Shown here: piece after piece, positions 1 through 9,599 of the stretch | Layout: every line of letters starts with the position of its first letter | Numbering within the stretch: position 1 is the first letter of the stretch | Assembly: GCF_024436395.1 (NCBI RefSeq) | Contig: NZ_JAFMZO010000001.1 | Span: 876,181 to 940,180, forward strand | Reading direction: 5' to 3' | DNA from: Paradesertivirga mongoliensis | GTDB lineage: Bacteria > Bacteroidota > Bacteroidia > Sphingobacteriales > Sphingobacteriaceae | Length of the DNA stretch: 64,000 nt | The notes under the pieces: model-generated | Told to the model about the DNA's origin: nothing | Databases searched by the model: none | The model's input: only the letters and a program-made list of their open reading frames with translations | Position numbers and translations under genes: made by a program

Positions 1-257
1 TCTTCGTTGACTACGAAAATATTCATCGCTTTTTTTCCGGGTGTCCCTTGATATTTATATTCACAAAAAGGTTTATACCCGTAGCTTAGTATTGTAAATA
101 AGCTTAAGAGAAGATGATGATCAAGTATAGAAACGTTAGTAAAAATCAACAGGTAGACTAAGCCAATGATCAGGGTATCAAACAGGGAAGCAACAAGGCG
201 TTGCCACAATGTTGCATAAGCCATTGATCTGTCGCTTTGTTCGGTATCTGCTTCCAT
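1..257 (-). CDS. RDD family membrane protein (N-terminal part, cut by window edge)
   Basis: The ATG at 257 opens a frame that stays open to the window edge (85 codons). It reads MEADTEQSDRSMAYATLWQR and then a hydrophobic helix beginning LVASLFDTLIIGLV, a second hydrophobic stretch, and GTPGKKAMNIFVV near the edge. The arginine/aspartate pair in the first helix (R-x5-D) and the later GTPGKK-x-x-N-I-x-V motif are the signature of RDD-domain integral membrane proteins, which are small and of mostly unknown transport-like role. The C-terminal half lies outside the window. The family call is fairly safe; a specific function is not. Confidence 0.75.
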   Translation of the reverse strand, partial: MEADTEQSDRSMAYATLWQRLVASLFDTLIIGLVYLLIFTNVSILDHHLLLSLFTILSYGYKPFCEYKYQGTPGKKAMNIFVVNE

Positions 258-408
258 TTAAGAAATTTGAGATACTAAAGCTAAGAAAAATTAAGAGATC
301 AGTTGCACACGTACAAGCGTGAGATTAAGGTACATTCGTTGAGATTTCTTGCTGGCGCAGATTGAATTCCATGATCACAGCCTTTCGCCGCACTTTCTAA
401 CAACGTAA

Positions 409-439
409 AGTGCCAGAGAGCCCTTGAGCTTCTGGCACT
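409..439 (-). terminator. Probable terminator hairpin of the carbonic anhydrase gene
   Basis: A 9-bp inverted repeat AGTGCCAGA / TCTGGCACT with a 13-base loop lies 40 bases past the carbonic anhydrase stop codon. On the minus strand it is followed by TTTACGTTG, so the T-tract is short. It may be a weak intrinsic terminator. Confidence 0.45.
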
Positions 440-479
440 GATCAGCTTATAAAATATTTAATAAGGAGAATATCTAAAT

Positions 480-1154
480 TTATTTTTCAAGCCCCGCACT
501 GAGCAGTTCGTCAGAACTTAAAAGTTCATCTTTTTCGTAGAACTCTACAAGGCCGGAGTCAACGTTGTACATTCCGCCTATAATTGCCACTTCGTTCGAG
601 TCGATCATTTCCTTTAGCAAAGGGCTTCTTTCCATTATTTGATCCATGGTTAATATCACGTTTAAAGAAGCAACTTTCTCTACAAACTCCGAATTTGAAG
701 CGTTGCGGTTTGCACTGATACTGGTTTCGGCTTTAATGGCAGGTTGAATTTTTTCTAACAAGGCACTGAGATTTCCGAGCTTCACTCCGTCGCAGGCACC
801 TTTAATCGCGCCACATTTTGAGTGCCCCAATACTGCAATTACTTTCGCTCCGGCAACTTTACAGGCAAATTCCATACTTCCAAGAATATCTTCGTTTAAA
901 ACATTTCCTGCTATTCGTACGCTAAATACATCACCCAAACCCTGGTCGAATATCAGTTCGGCAGAGGTTCGGGAGTCAATGCAACTCAAAATTACAGCAA
1001 AAGGATGTTGTCCTTCCGACGTTTCATTAACCTGCTGAAGCAGATTGCGGTTAATTTTTAAGTTACTTACAAACCGTTTATTTCCCTCCTTTAACAATTC
1101 GATCGCTCTGAGAGGTGTAAGCGCTGCCTGCATTTCTTTTGTTAATGTTTTCAT
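480..1154 (-). CDS. Beta-class carbonic anhydrase
   Basis: This cytoplasmic zinc enzyme interconverts CO2 and bicarbonate. The 224-residue product has no signal peptide and carries the beta-class motifs: CIDSR (Cys58, Asp60, Arg62), then RIAGNV, then GHSKCGA with His111 and Cys114. Cys58, His111 and Cys114 are the expected zinc ligands and Asp60/Arg62 the gating dyad. Length is normal for the family. It is transcribed divergently from the TetR-type gene at 1263 with about 108 bases between them, so that regulator could act on both promoters; this is inference from position only. Confidence 0.93.
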   Translation of the reverse strand: MKTLTKEMQAALTPLRAIELLKEGNKRFVSNLKINRNLLQQVNETSEGQHPFAVILSCIDSRTSAELIFDQGLGDVFSVRIAGNVLNEDILGSMEFACKVAGAKVIAVLGHSKCGAIKGACDGVKLGNLSALLEKIQPAIKAETSISANRNASNSEFVEKVASLNVILTMDQIMERSPLLKEMIDSNEVAIIGGMYNVDSGLVEFYEKDELLSSDELLSAGLEK

Positions 1155-1239
1155 CCTTGCTGTTTTTAATTGTTATTGCACAAACAAACATAGTAAAAAT
1201 ATCATCTATAATAGTAATACTTTCAACAAAAAATATCTT

Positions 1240-1247
1240 TACCTTTG
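1240..1247 (+). promoter_or_regulatory. Candidate -7 element (TAnnTTTG) of the TetR-type gene
   Basis: TACCTTTG matches the Bacteroidota -7 consensus exactly and lies 16 bases before the chosen ATG. No TTG is seen at the expected -33 distance, so this is a half match. Confidence 0.35.
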
Positions 1248-1262
1248 TTGTTTCAGTTTTCT

Positions 1263-1940
1263 ATGGAGCTATCTCTTAAGTTTAATATTAATCAAAAGCT
1301 ATCGCTTCGCAACCCCGAAGAGTCTGATCTGGGCAGGAAAATTATCCAGCACGGGATAGTACTTGTGCATCAAATGGGATTTGAGGTATTCACCTTCAAA
1401 AAGTTAGCTAAAGAGATCGGAACTACAGAAGCCAGTATTTACCGGTATTTTGAAAATAAGCATCGCTTGCTTTTATACATAGTAGACTGGTATTGGAGCT
1501 GGCAGGAATATCGTCTGATGTTTCAAACAAATAATATCGCGAGTGCCGAGGAGAGGTTAAAAATAGCTATAAGTCTGTTATCGGATCAGGTTGAAGATGA
1601 TGTGTCCACCAGTTATATCAATGAAAAATTGCTGTATGAGATAGTGATGTCTGAAGGGGCAAAGTCTTACCTCACCAAACATGTAGCCGAAGACAACAAG
1701 GCAAAATTCTTCAAGCCATATAAAGATTTATGTGCCAGGATAGCGGGTTTTATCCGCGATTATAATCCTGATTATAAGTACCCGTTTTCTTTGTCGAGCA
1801 CCATCATCGAAATGGCGCACTCACAAAAATACTATATGCACAATTTGCCTTCGCTTACAGATTTTGGTGCAAGTAAAGATGAAACTCAGATAGTTTCTTT
1901 TTTAGAAAACCTGGTATTTTCGAGTATACGGAAGCATTAG
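1263..1940 (+). CDS. TetR/AcrR-family transcriptional regulator
   Basis: A 225-residue DNA-binding regulator. The N-terminal part has the TetR helix-turn-helix: GFEVFTFKKLAKEIG, then TTEASIYRYFENKHRLL, the usual recognition-helix pattern (IYRYFxxKxxLL). The rest is helical and variable as in TetR ligand domains. The ATG at 1263 is preferred over the TTG at 1245 because the upstream residues (LFQFS) do not resemble the family. The carbonic anhydrase gene is divergent and is a possible target. Ligand unknown. Confidence 0.85.
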   Translation: MELSLKFNINQKLSLRNPEESDLGRKIIQHGIVLVHQMGFEVFTFKKLAKEIGTTEASIYRYFENKHRLLLYIVDWYWSWQEYRLMFQTNNIASAEERLKIAISLLSDQVEDDVSTSYINEKLLYEIVMSEGAKSYLTKHVAEDNKAKFFKPYKDLCARIAGFIRDYNPDYKYPFSLSSTIIEMAHSQKYYMHNLPSLTDFGASKDETQIVSFLENLVFSSIRKH

Positions 1941-2039
1941 AGCGATATATGGCTAGTGCCTGAGCCGTCTTTTCAGCCTTACAAAACTGGCAAGTACCTA
2001 AAAAACCAACACGCCTCATAAACACATCGAACGTGTAAG

Positions 2040-2687
2040 TTACAGGCTGTGTTTCGAATTGTACAGCTTTACAAGCTGCTTAATGGTAGCAACCGTAATT
2101 TTTTCCAAGCCTTTCATTTTTTCCTGTATCTCCGGCTCATCTTCCATCATCTCTGCCAGAATCGCTTTAGACACTTCCACCATTGATCCGGTTGATTTTT
2201 TAGTATTGAGCATGCCTCTGTAAGTTTGACCTGTCCCTATCAGAACCTTCGACATCCCTGGCACAACTCCGGATTTCTTAGTCAGAAAAACCTCGCGATA
2301 CGAATTATTGTCGCCATGGCGTAGCAGGTAGTATCGCTTTGCCGTTTCTCCACTGTTTATATTACCTGAACTGAGGGCGACACCAACAGTTACACAAACA
2401 AGATTTAAGGAGCCTTTAACCAGATAATCTTTAATGGCATATTTCCCACCCTCCAGCGGCGTATAACCCTCTTCAAGTTTAGTTACATCATTCAAATACG
2501 ACTGGCTCCGCATCACATAGATGTTATTCTTTGCATTCTTTTTCTCTCCGGATTTTACGGTGTTGATAGCGGAAGCGGGGCTTTTAGTAGTGCTGGTGTC
2601 TGCAGCGATGGCTTCCGTGGTACTTTGTGCGCTGGAATATTGAAAAGCCAGAGCAAGAGATACTATAGAAAGTACAAGGGGTTTCAT
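2040..2687 (-). CDS. Secreted protein of unknown function
   Basis: 215 residues beginning with a clear signal peptide (MKPLVLSIVSLALAFQYSSA, then Q). A Ser/Thr/Ala/Lys-rich linker (residues about 25-50) precedes a mixed domain containing NIYVMRSQSYLNDV and a charged helical C-terminus. I do not recognise the family. It stands alone: the 3' gene is a convergent regulator and the next upstream gene is 184 bases away. A periplasmic or outer-membrane-associated location is inferred from the signal peptide. Confidence 0.7.
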   Translation of the reverse strand: MKPLVLSIVSLALAFQYSSAQSTTEAIAADTSTTKSPASAINTVKSGEKKNAKNNIYVMRSQSYLNDVTKLEEGYTPLEGGKYAIKDYLVKGSLNLVCVTVGVALSSGNINSGETAKRYYLLRHGDNNSYREVFLTKKSGVVPGMSKVLIGTGQTYRGMLNTKKSTGSMVEVSKAILAEMMEDEPEIQEKMKGLEKITVATIKQLVKLYNSKHSL

Positions 2688-2871
2688 TTGTTAGTGATAA
2701 GGTGTATCAAATTTAATAATATTTTGATTGGTTGCTGCTTTAAATCAGGGCACGGCGAAGCATTCCGGGGAGTTCGAGGTTGCCGGATGAGTTGAAGATG
2801 ATTAACTCTTAGGTTAATATAAGGCTTGAGATCGGTTTGTTTCCGTTATTTTTACCTGGAAGGTTAAGGCT

Positions 2872-3723
2872 TTATTTAACTGTATACGCCGTTACCGTAT
2901 TGTGGTAAAAGTTAGGGATATACAGAGTTTTTGTCTTTGAATTGTATTCCATATCGGCCGTATTGATCTTTTCTTTGCTTGAGTCGATTAGCAACTGAGG
3001 GGTTCCGGAATTAACGTACCATACTTTACCTCCCCATTCTGAAACTATATATTTCTCATTTGCAAGACCAACAATGCCGTCAATGCCACCCATGCCTTTA
3101 GCGATTGTGCTTAAGGTGTTAGTGGCCGTATTCAGAGATAAAAGGGAACCATTGCCATTTCCAATTAGTAACTGGTTCTTTTGCATCAGCAGTCCGTTAA
3201 TTCCCTTCAGCAGAGCATCTTCTGATATGAGAGTGATTCTGCCATTTTTCAAAGCGTGTAATTTATTGGTTCCCGAATCGGAAATATATATAATGCCGTT
3301 TTTAGTGTCGACAGCAATATCATTCAAAAACTTCGCACCTTCAACGGGATACCGCTTTATAATCTTACCGCTGGCAAGATCTATCTCAGCAACACCGGTG
3401 ATTTCTGTTACGTATAGTTTGTTGTCCAAAATGCCCATTCCTTTCGGCGAATTTAAGCCGTTTGTAAATTTTAAAGTCAGGACCTTTCCATCAGGGCTCA
3501 TTTTGCTTATAAAGCTGCTTTTGTTATCTGCGGTGGGATTTCCATTGATGCAAGAAACATATAAAACATTCTCTTTGGGCTCAAAAAGTACACTTTCGGG
3601 GGTTCTGATACTTGTATCGCTCTGCCAAATCTGGGTTAAAGTGATTTCTTGTGCTTGTGACCGCGGACTAAGGCAGATTAACATCAGCAGGCTGCCAAGT
3701 GAAGACAATATTATCTTTTTCAT
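2872..3723 (-). CDS. Secreted SMP-30/NHL-like beta-propeller protein
   Basis: 283 residues with signal peptide MKKIILSSLGSLLMLICLSP and cleavage near SQA. The mature part shows repeated propeller-blade patterns such as SPKGMGILDNKLYVTEI, FLNDIAVDTKNGIIYISDSG and GGIDGIVGLANEKYIVSEW, as in gluconolactonase/SMP-30/NHL-type proteins. These fold as six-bladed propellers and often hydrolyse lactones or bind ligands in the periplasm. The exact substrate cannot be read from the sequence. It is separate from its neighbours (about 180-200 bases on each side). Confidence 0.8.
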   Translation of the reverse strand: MKKIILSSLGSLLMLICLSPRSQAQEITLTQIWQSDTSIRTPESVLFEPKENVLYVSCINGNPTADNKSSFISKMSPDGKVLTLKFTNGLNSPKGMGILDNKLYVTEITGVAEIDLASGKIIKRYPVEGAKFLNDIAVDTKNGIIYISDSGTNKLHALKNGRITLISEDALLKGINGLLMQKNQLLIGNGNGSLLSLNTATNTLSTIAKGMGGIDGIVGLANEKYIVSEWGGKVWYVNSGTPQLLIDSSKEKINTADMEYNSKTKTLYIPNFYHNTVTAYTVK

Positions 3724-3925
3724 GAATTTGAAGAATGGTTAGTTCAATTATAAAAATTAAAAAGGCAATTAACAACGATTTGAGGCATTATTTACGCATA
3801 AATAAACACACCGGTTTTCATTACGGAAAAAGGAAAGAAATTTTTCCTGTGGGGGGCCCAAGCGCGTGCGTTTGACTAGGGTGAATGCCTTAATATCAGT
3901 TTTTTACCTCCCTTAAGGGAGAGAA

Positions 3926-5539
3926 CTATTCCAGTTCATGGCGGCCATCGTCCTTAACTTTCGCGCCGTCTTCAATTTTACGAATTCGTAACGCCATATA
4001 TGGTTTTCCAGGCATCTTTATCGACGACTTGTTCTTATCAATAAATTTATATCTGTTTCCCGGCATGGGCACAACTTCAAACACCTTGTTAAGGGGCGTA
4101 ACAGTCATGTTCCAGGTGTCGATAATATCGGCCTTGAATTTCACACCAGTGGCAAGCTCTCTTTTCGGAAGCACAAAATCCCATCTGTTCATTTTATCCT
4201 TTCCAAAATAGATGAGGTAATAATCCCCTGCTTTGCCGGCCATATTGTTTTCATAATAATGGTCAATCGGTTCCAGCCCGCCGACAGGGTTACTTTCTAC
4301 AATCTTTCTTAAAAATGCGATCCGGGCAGGGCTTGAACCGGTTAAGCGTCCGCCATTGGAAATCCAGGGGCTGGCCTGGTAAGATTCGCCGTGAGTTGCG
4401 TAGCCCCCGCCAATTATAGCATTCCAAAAACGGAATGTCATTTCTTCTCCTGATAACTGCCCCCAGCGACTGTCGATGTTGCCTTCATAATTTATTTCAT
4501 CGTTTACAACGGGCTTTTTATAAATGTCTCTCAGTATAGCTGTTCCGAAAGGGGCTTTTACAACATTATAATATTGGTAACTAACGTGTGTAACCCAGGG
4601 TTTTGTATAATCATAGATCCTATCGGCATTGTGTATAGACCGAAGGTGTTGATAAGGGTCTTTTTGCTGTACCAGTTGAAACAGTTCATCCCAGTCGTTA
4701 TCATTCATGTTCCGGATGAAACTGTTCTCGTTAGCAAGGCTCCACCAAACATTCCGGAAGGCAGCATACCGGGCCACCATGTACTGGGCAAAACGCCTAT
4801 TCACCTCCTGGCCTGCCATGTCAAAGCCCCATTTACCTTTATCGTAGGGACGGAAAAGAATCAAATCGGCCTCCACACCTAAGTCCCTCAGCTTACGCAT
4901 ACATTCATCAAGATTTTTGAAGTACTCGGGGTTGAAACGTGAAAAGTCCCAGTTCTCGCGGCTGGTCCCTTCAAAAGGAAAAACCGTTATTTTAAGCGGT
5001 CCCTCAACATATCTGTCTTTGTATGGCGGGACTGCTAAAAAGCGTACTTTGTTAAACGGACTCGATTTAAGGGTTGCTACGGTGCGGGCTTTCGTTTGCG
5101 CATCCTGGAAAGGCCATTCGTATATGGTAGTGCCAAACGGATAATAGGGCGTGCCATCTTCGTATTGAAAATGATAGCTTCCGCGCACTTTAACCGGTCC
5201 GTGATTCTTGGCTGAGGGACTTGTGCATTCAAAACTTCCCTTATTATTTTCGAGTTCCCGTTTGTTGCTGCTGGTGAGGTAAGTCCATGTACCTTCTTTA
5301 TCGGGCATGAACCTGATTTTGTAAACTCCGTTGCCGTCGTAATATCCGTCCTGTTCATACACTTTATCGCCATTGCTGAACCGGCCGGTTAAAGTAGTAC
5401 CGACAAAGGGGTTGCCGGAAGACGGACCCTTGAGTGTGATTTCAAATACATCCCATTTTTCAATCCTGTCTTGAGAAAAAGTGCTGTTTACGAACAGGAT
5501 AAGAAATAAAATAGGCAGGGAAACGTGCTTGATCTGCAT
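3926..5539 (-). CDS. Secreted glycoside hydrolase-like protein (DUF5060 / DUF4038 / DUF5605)
   Basis: 537 residues with a signal peptide (cleavage before QDRIEKW). Residues about 25-110 form a beta-sandwich of the DUF5060 type (WDVFEITLKG through GSFECTSPSAKNHG). A TIM-barrel region of the DUF4038 type follows, opening with YPFGTTIYEWPF. Likely clan GH-A catalytic glutamates are Glu271 in WSLANENSF and Glu348 in NDEINYEG. The C-terminal 90 residues resemble the DUF5605 beta domain (YYLIYFGKDKMNRWDFVLP). Such proteins are putative exo- or endo-glycosidases of the periplasm or surface; substrate unknown. Confidence 0.85.
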   Translation of the reverse strand: MQIKHVSLPILFLILFVNSTFSQDRIEKWDVFEITLKGPSSGNPFVGTTLTGRFSNGDKVYEQDGYYDGNGVYKIRFMPDKEGTWTYLTSSNKRELENNKGSFECTSPSAKNHGPVKVRGSYHFQYEDGTPYYPFGTTIYEWPFQDAQTKARTVATLKSSPFNKVRFLAVPPYKDRYVEGPLKITVFPFEGTSRENWDFSRFNPEYFKNLDECMRKLRDLGVEADLILFRPYDKGKWGFDMAGQEVNRRFAQYMVARYAAFRNVWWSLANENSFIRNMNDNDWDELFQLVQQKDPYQHLRSIHNADRIYDYTKPWVTHVSYQYYNVVKAPFGTAILRDIYKKPVVNDEINYEGNIDSRWGQLSGEEMTFRFWNAIIGGGYATHGESYQASPWISNGGRLTGSSPARIAFLRKIVESNPVGGLEPIDHYYENNMAGKAGDYYLIYFGKDKMNRWDFVLPKRELATGVKFKADIIDTWNMTVTPLNKVFEVVPMPGNRYKFIDKNKSSIKMPGKPYMALRIRKIEDGAKVKDDGRHELE

Positions 5540-5773
5540 AATATTTCGAAAAGTTTTGGTCAGGTTTAAACGACCAACAATATTACGATACCGGAAGCCA
5601 TTCTGGTTTATAGCAACACATTCGTTACTTTGTTCCTGGCCGGTCGAAGCACTTAAGTCAATCCGTTAACACTCAATTCGCCTTTTAACATGCTGTCTGT
5701 CAGCTTTTAAGAGGCGCCAAAAAAAGGGAGCAGCTCTGGCCACCCCCTTTCTAAGGTTAATCCGAAGATGTGA

Positions 5774-6532
5774 TCAGATCTCTTTATATTCAAATTTCAA
5801 CGTTACCACCTCTTCGTCTGAAGTAACTGTAGCAGTCAAAGGGTAGCCTTGACTATCGTACGTATATACAGTATTGCTGTTTACATCAAACTCGGTACCC
5901 GGGCTGTCGAAGTTTTCGGTGAGCACTTCGTTTTTTGCGATAAAGCTGGCAGTAATCCCAGCCGGATCAAGCACGTACTTTACGGCCGGGTTGGTGAGCA
6001 TGGATTTTTTTGTTCCATAAGTATAAGTGCGGGTATAAGTACCACCGGCGGTTAACACTGTCTCTATTTTAGTTACATTTCCATTCTGGTAAGTCAGGGT
6101 CGACTTCGCGGATTGCTGGGTCTGAACCTTCTGAATAATCTCGGTAACCTTCCCGCTAGCAATTGTATATTCAAGGTTAGTGGTGCTTTGTAACTGTCCT
6201 TCATCATATGTTTTTAATGAACCGGTCACAGGAATTGCGTTTGTGTAAACTGCTTCAAAAACCTGTTTAGAGTCTCCTTCTATATTCTCTACTTTAGTAA
6301 GGTTTCCGCCGGCATCATAGGTAAAGGATGTTTTCTCAGTATTGTCTGCAGTGCCAAATGACGTAAGGCGTTTATTCGAATCATAATTAAAGGCATGAGT
6401 GGTGGTGTCGCCATCCTCGATGCTAATTAATTTTGACAGGACTTTTGTTCTGATCACCGGATCATCGTTGTCTTTACAAGCTGTAAATGCTGTTGCTGTG
6501 GCTACTAGTAGTGTTAAGAATTGTTTTTTCAT
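5774..6532 (-). CDS. Lipoprotein with YD/RHS-like repeats
   Basis: 252 residues with an N-terminal lipobox (ATATAFTAC, lipidated Cys19), then repeated short beta-hairpin units: HAFNYDSNKRLTSFG, SFTYDAGGNLTKVE, STLTYQNGNVTKIE and NTVTYTYDSQGYPL-like segments. These resemble YD repeats of RHS-type sugar-binding proteins and the short Bacteroidota lipoproteins built only of such repeats (DUF4595-like). No toxin domain follows. A cell-surface or periplasmic binding role is plausible. It faces away from the sensor gene at 6875. Confidence 0.75.
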   Translation of the reverse strand: MKKQFLTLLVATATAFTACKDNDDPVIRTKVLSKLISIEDGDTTTHAFNYDSNKRLTSFGTADNTEKTSFTYDAGGNLTKVENIEGDSKQVFEAVYTNAIPVTGSLKTYDEGQLQSTTNLEYTIASGKVTEIIQKVQTQQSAKSTLTYQNGNVTKIETVLTAGGTYTRTYTYGTKKSMLTNPAVKYVLDPAGITASFIAKNEVLTENFDSPGTEFDVNSNTVYTYDSQGYPLTATVTSDEEVVTLKFEYKEI

Positions 6533-6874
6533 TTTATTTATTTTTAAAGTTTAAGCAAAAAAAGTCCTGCTCCTGCAAAAAAGCAGAATCCGGGTTTGAT
6601 TAATAAGTTGCAATTTTCCCTGAGGGAGATTTAGAAGTACTTGTTTGTTGAGTGTGGTTTTTTCATGTGCTAAAGTGTGTTCGACTATAATTACGGACAC
6701 ATTTTTTGAAATGCTACAGCCGGAGGAAAAAAAAGTTCGAAGTAAAGATTTGAACTCGTTTAGTTTAAACTCTCCTCTGTTAGCCAATGCTATCAGACTC
6801 TGCACTGAGGAGGCTGTGGAAGCTTGTAATCAGGTCGAATCTTTTTTTTTGTCAAATTCGTATGTTTGTTCATC
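6533..6874. other. Divergent intergenic region, no gene seen
   Basis: About 340 bases between two divergent genes. Short open frames exist on both strands but none looks like protein. It should hold both promoters. TATGTTTG at 6861-6868 fits the -7 consensus but lies only 6 bases before the kinase ATG, which would mean an almost leaderless transcript. Confidence 0.4.
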
Positions 6875-8074
6875 ATGAGTTCAATTCGACCCATTCCGCC
6901 TGATGAGCTGGAGCGCCTTTTAAATCTGTCTGAGTATAATATTGATTTTGCCAATATTCAAAATAATTTTTCTGAGCTCAATAAGCTTGCGGCGAGCATC
7001 GCCGGGACAGATATTTCATTAATAAATCTCATCGATTGCTATACTCAATGGACAGTTTCAAGTTACGGATTGGAAATGAAACAAATGCCCAGAGATGAAA
7101 GCGTATGTCAATACACTATTATGAAAAAAGGTGGGTTTGAGGTTCCAAACCTTTCTTCTGATGATCGGTTCAAAGACTTTGATTATGTAAAAGGTGAGCT
7201 CGGTTTGAAGTATTATTATGGAATTCCCCTGACAACAGTTGAAGGATTTAATATAGGTGCTTTGTGCGTAATGCATCCTGAGACCAGGCTATTGTCGGAC
7301 GAAAAGATAGCCCATTTAACAATTATTGCCGACGAGATTGTGAACAGACTGCGGGCCATTAAAGTGATTGAAAAGTTAAAGTTGACAGTAAAGGAAAGTA
7401 CTTATACGCAGAAGAAAATCGTGCATGACATCAGGGGCCCGATTGCAGGAATTATCGGCCTTGCTGATATTATTATTGAACAAGGCTATAACAATGATAT
7501 GGATGAGGTTCTGGAATATATGAATCTCGTAAAAAATAGCGGAGATTCGATTGTATCCCTGGCCAATGAGATATTAACTGCACAGCAGCAAGCTGATTCC
7601 GGATATCACGAAAGTTTCAATCTTTTAATTTTTAAAGAAAAGCTCGAACAGCTTTATCTTCCTCCCTCAATAAAGAAGAATATCGATTTTACGGTGTCTA
7701 CAAGTAAAGAAACTGAACTGTGGCCTGTTTCCAAATTCAATTTAATGCAGATAGCAGGAAACCTGGTATCAAATGCCATCAAATTTACTCCAGAGGGTGG
7801 TTCAATCCGAGTACAAGTCGACCTGGAGATCGGGGATATTGCCAATTTGCTGCAGATCAGCGTTTCTGATACAGGCATCGGTTTAAGTCCGGCTCAAATT
7901 GACTTGATAATGGGTGGGAAAGGAAAATCTACATCAGGAACTGGTGGTGAGGATGGCTTTGGTTTCGGCCTCGCCATGGTAAAGAACTTAATCGACTCTA
8001 TGCATGGAGAATTAAAAATCTCTTCTGCACCGGGACAGGGCACCTGTTTTGAAGTAATATTGCTACAGCATTGA
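6875..8074 (+). CDS. GAF-domain sensor histidine kinase
   Basis: 399 residues, soluble (no membrane segment). Residues about 20-160 form a GAF domain (CQYTIMKKGG, then YYGIPLTTVEGFNIGALCVM). The kinase core follows: phospho-acceptor His184 in KIVHDIRGPIAGI, N-box NLVSNAIKFTPEGG, and G-boxes VSDTGIGL and GFGFGLAMVKNL. This is a complete cytoplasmic HATPase_c kinase that would phosphorylate a separate response regulator; none is adjacent. The ATG at 6875 is preferred over the TTG three codons upstream. Confidence 0.92.
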   Translation: MSSIRPIPPDELERLLNLSEYNIDFANIQNNFSELNKLAASIAGTDISLINLIDCYTQWTVSSYGLEMKQMPRDESVCQYTIMKKGGFEVPNLSSDDRFKDFDYVKGELGLKYYYGIPLTTVEGFNIGALCVMHPETRLLSDEKIAHLTIIADEIVNRLRAIKVIEKLKLTVKESTYTQKKIVHDIRGPIAGIIGLADIIIEQGYNNDMDEVLEYMNLVKNSGDSIVSLANEILTAQQQADSGYHESFNLLIFKEKLEQLYLPPSIKKNIDFTVSTSKETELWPVSKFNLMQIAGNLVSNAIKFTPEGGSIRVQVDLEIGDIANLLQISVSDTGIGLSPAQIDLIMGGKGKSTSGTGGEDGFGFGLAMVKNLIDSMHGELKISSAPGQGTCFEVILLQH

Positions 8075-8115
8075 CAGTGGAGCGTTAAAAACACGCAGTA
8101 AACCAGAGACGTTGC

Positions 8116-8145
8116 CGGTGTATTATCACACCGCCACTTTTTTAT
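8116..8145 (+). terminator. Probable terminator after the GAF kinase gene
   Basis: CGGTGT / ACACCG with a 6-base loop, followed within a few bases by a run of six T. It lies about 40 bases past the kinase stop. Confidence 0.5.
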
Positions 8146-8182
8146 CCCTTTTTTCTGAGAGAAAACCTGATATTCTTGGCGA

Positions 8183-9481
8183 CTATCTGTTCTTCGGGTC
8201 GTAGACCATAAGTTCGTTTAACTGGTTTTTTACTTGAGTAAAATCCTTTATATAAGCATAAGCTTTATTACCCTCGCCAGGTGTATAAGTTATAACTCCG
8301 TCAAGACCCATAAAAATATTGCCAAAGGGCGAGGTTTCCCAGAGGTTACGTGCAGAAGGCCTGCAGGCGTACAGAACCCGCAGCTGGTCCCAGCTAAACC
8401 GATCTTTAGCTTGTCCTTTGTAATATGACTCGTATGACTTTCTTATAATATGCTCCGGCCTCGTACTGGTTAAAGCAGAGCCAACCTCAAGCTTTAATCC
8501 GCTTCCTCCCGCAAACACAGTTGGAAACTCCACCGGTAACAGTTTAAGCTCTGTACTTGCAGAATACATGTCGCTATAGTAATTAAATCCACAATTGCCC
8601 TTTGGAAGGCCTGCAGCGCCATTTCCGCCAGCGCCGTAAAATTTAACCTTTCTGCGCATCAACTCAACTCCGTTTAAGCCGCTATGCTCGTCGGGCTGAG
8701 ATTTTAACAGATTATAAATATTCGTTGCAGGGCCTATGGCAATAAGTGTTACGCTTTTGTCTGGTTGAGCCGCCAAGGTTTTGCGGTATAACTTCACTAC
8801 CTCGGGTGCCGTTTGCTGTTTAAGAGAATGCGGGTACGAAGCCACTATGGGCTGCATAAATTCATCTCTTGAATAAGGAGCTTTTTCCTTGATCGTTCCT
8901 ATGGGTAAGTCTGGCCTGCCATACCAGGTATTAACTGCGTGAACAAATGGCACTGCAAGTTCATGGCCGATCACCACCCCGATTGCAAGAATTTCTATCT
9001 CGCCGCGGTCTGCCAGAGCGTGTAGCATTCCAAGAGCTCCTGCATCGTCTACATCGCCGCCAACATCTGTGTCTAGAATCACCCGTTCTTTTGGCTGGGC
9101 ATTTTGCTCGGCCGGTATTGCAGGCGCCGCTGGTACTTCAGGCACTGCCGGTGCAGCTGGTAATAAGCTTATTTCGATTACTTTAATATAGTCAGATCCA
9201 CCCGTCTCCGGAGCTTTTTCCACGAGTGTTCCGGAAATATTTACCTTCTTTTGGACGTAATTATCCAGGTTATGATGGTTGCTTTTTAGAATATATGATT
9301 TGCTGTTTATTGAAATGATATGCTTTCCAAACGCTTTCTCTGTTTCAGTAGCCAGGCTGATTTCGCCACTTCCCTCAAAGGCTATTTCAATTGGATTTTC
9401 GGTGATGTCGCCTCCTTGAAGCTTTTTGCAACTGGCAAAAAGAATGAGGGTTACTATTACTAAGTACGCCTGTAATTTCAT
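8183..9481 (-). CDS. Lipoprotein with nucleoside hydrolase domain
   Basis: 432 residues. The lipobox is LILFASC (Cys18). Residues about 25-110 form a small beta-rich domain (KVNISGTLVEKAPETGG is OB-fold-like), joined by a Pro/Ala linker (PAAPAVPEVPAAPAIPAE) to a C-terminal nucleoside hydrolase-like domain that starts at ERVILDTDVGGDVDDAGAL. The DTDxGxDxDDAxAL signature supplies the Asp residues that hold catalytic calcium in inosine-uridine hydrolases. The tether suggests action on exogenous nucleosides in the periplasm. Fusion to an OB-like domain is unusual; that domain call is inference. Confidence 0.85.
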   Translation of the reverse strand: MKLQAYLVIVTLILFASCKKLQGGDITENPIEIAFEGSGEISLATETEKAFGKHIISINSKSYILKSNHHNLDNYVQKKVNISGTLVEKAPETGGSDYIKVIEISLLPAAPAVPEVPAAPAIPAEQNAQPKERVILDTDVGGDVDDAGALGMLHALADRGEIEILAIGVVIGHELAVPFVHAVNTWYGRPDLPIGTIKEKAPYSRDEFMQPIVASYPHSLKQQTAPEVVKLYRKTLAAQPDKSVTLIAIGPATNIYNLLKSQPDEHSGLNGVELMRRKVKFYGAGGNGAAGLPKGNCGFNYYSDMYSASTELKLLPVEFPTVFAGGSGLKLEVGSALTSTRPEHIIRKSYESYYKGQAKDRFSWDQLRVLYACRPSARNLWETSPFGNIFMGLDGVITYTPGEGNKAYAYIKDFTQVKNQLNELMVYDPKNR

Positions 9482-9599
9482 TAATAAAATCGTTTACCCC
9501 TTCAACCTGAACGGGGGATGATTTCTTAGAACTAATTTCTTTCTGTGATATTGCGTGCAGGAGAAATTTTTCTTTACAGGATAAGAAAAACTTTGAGGT

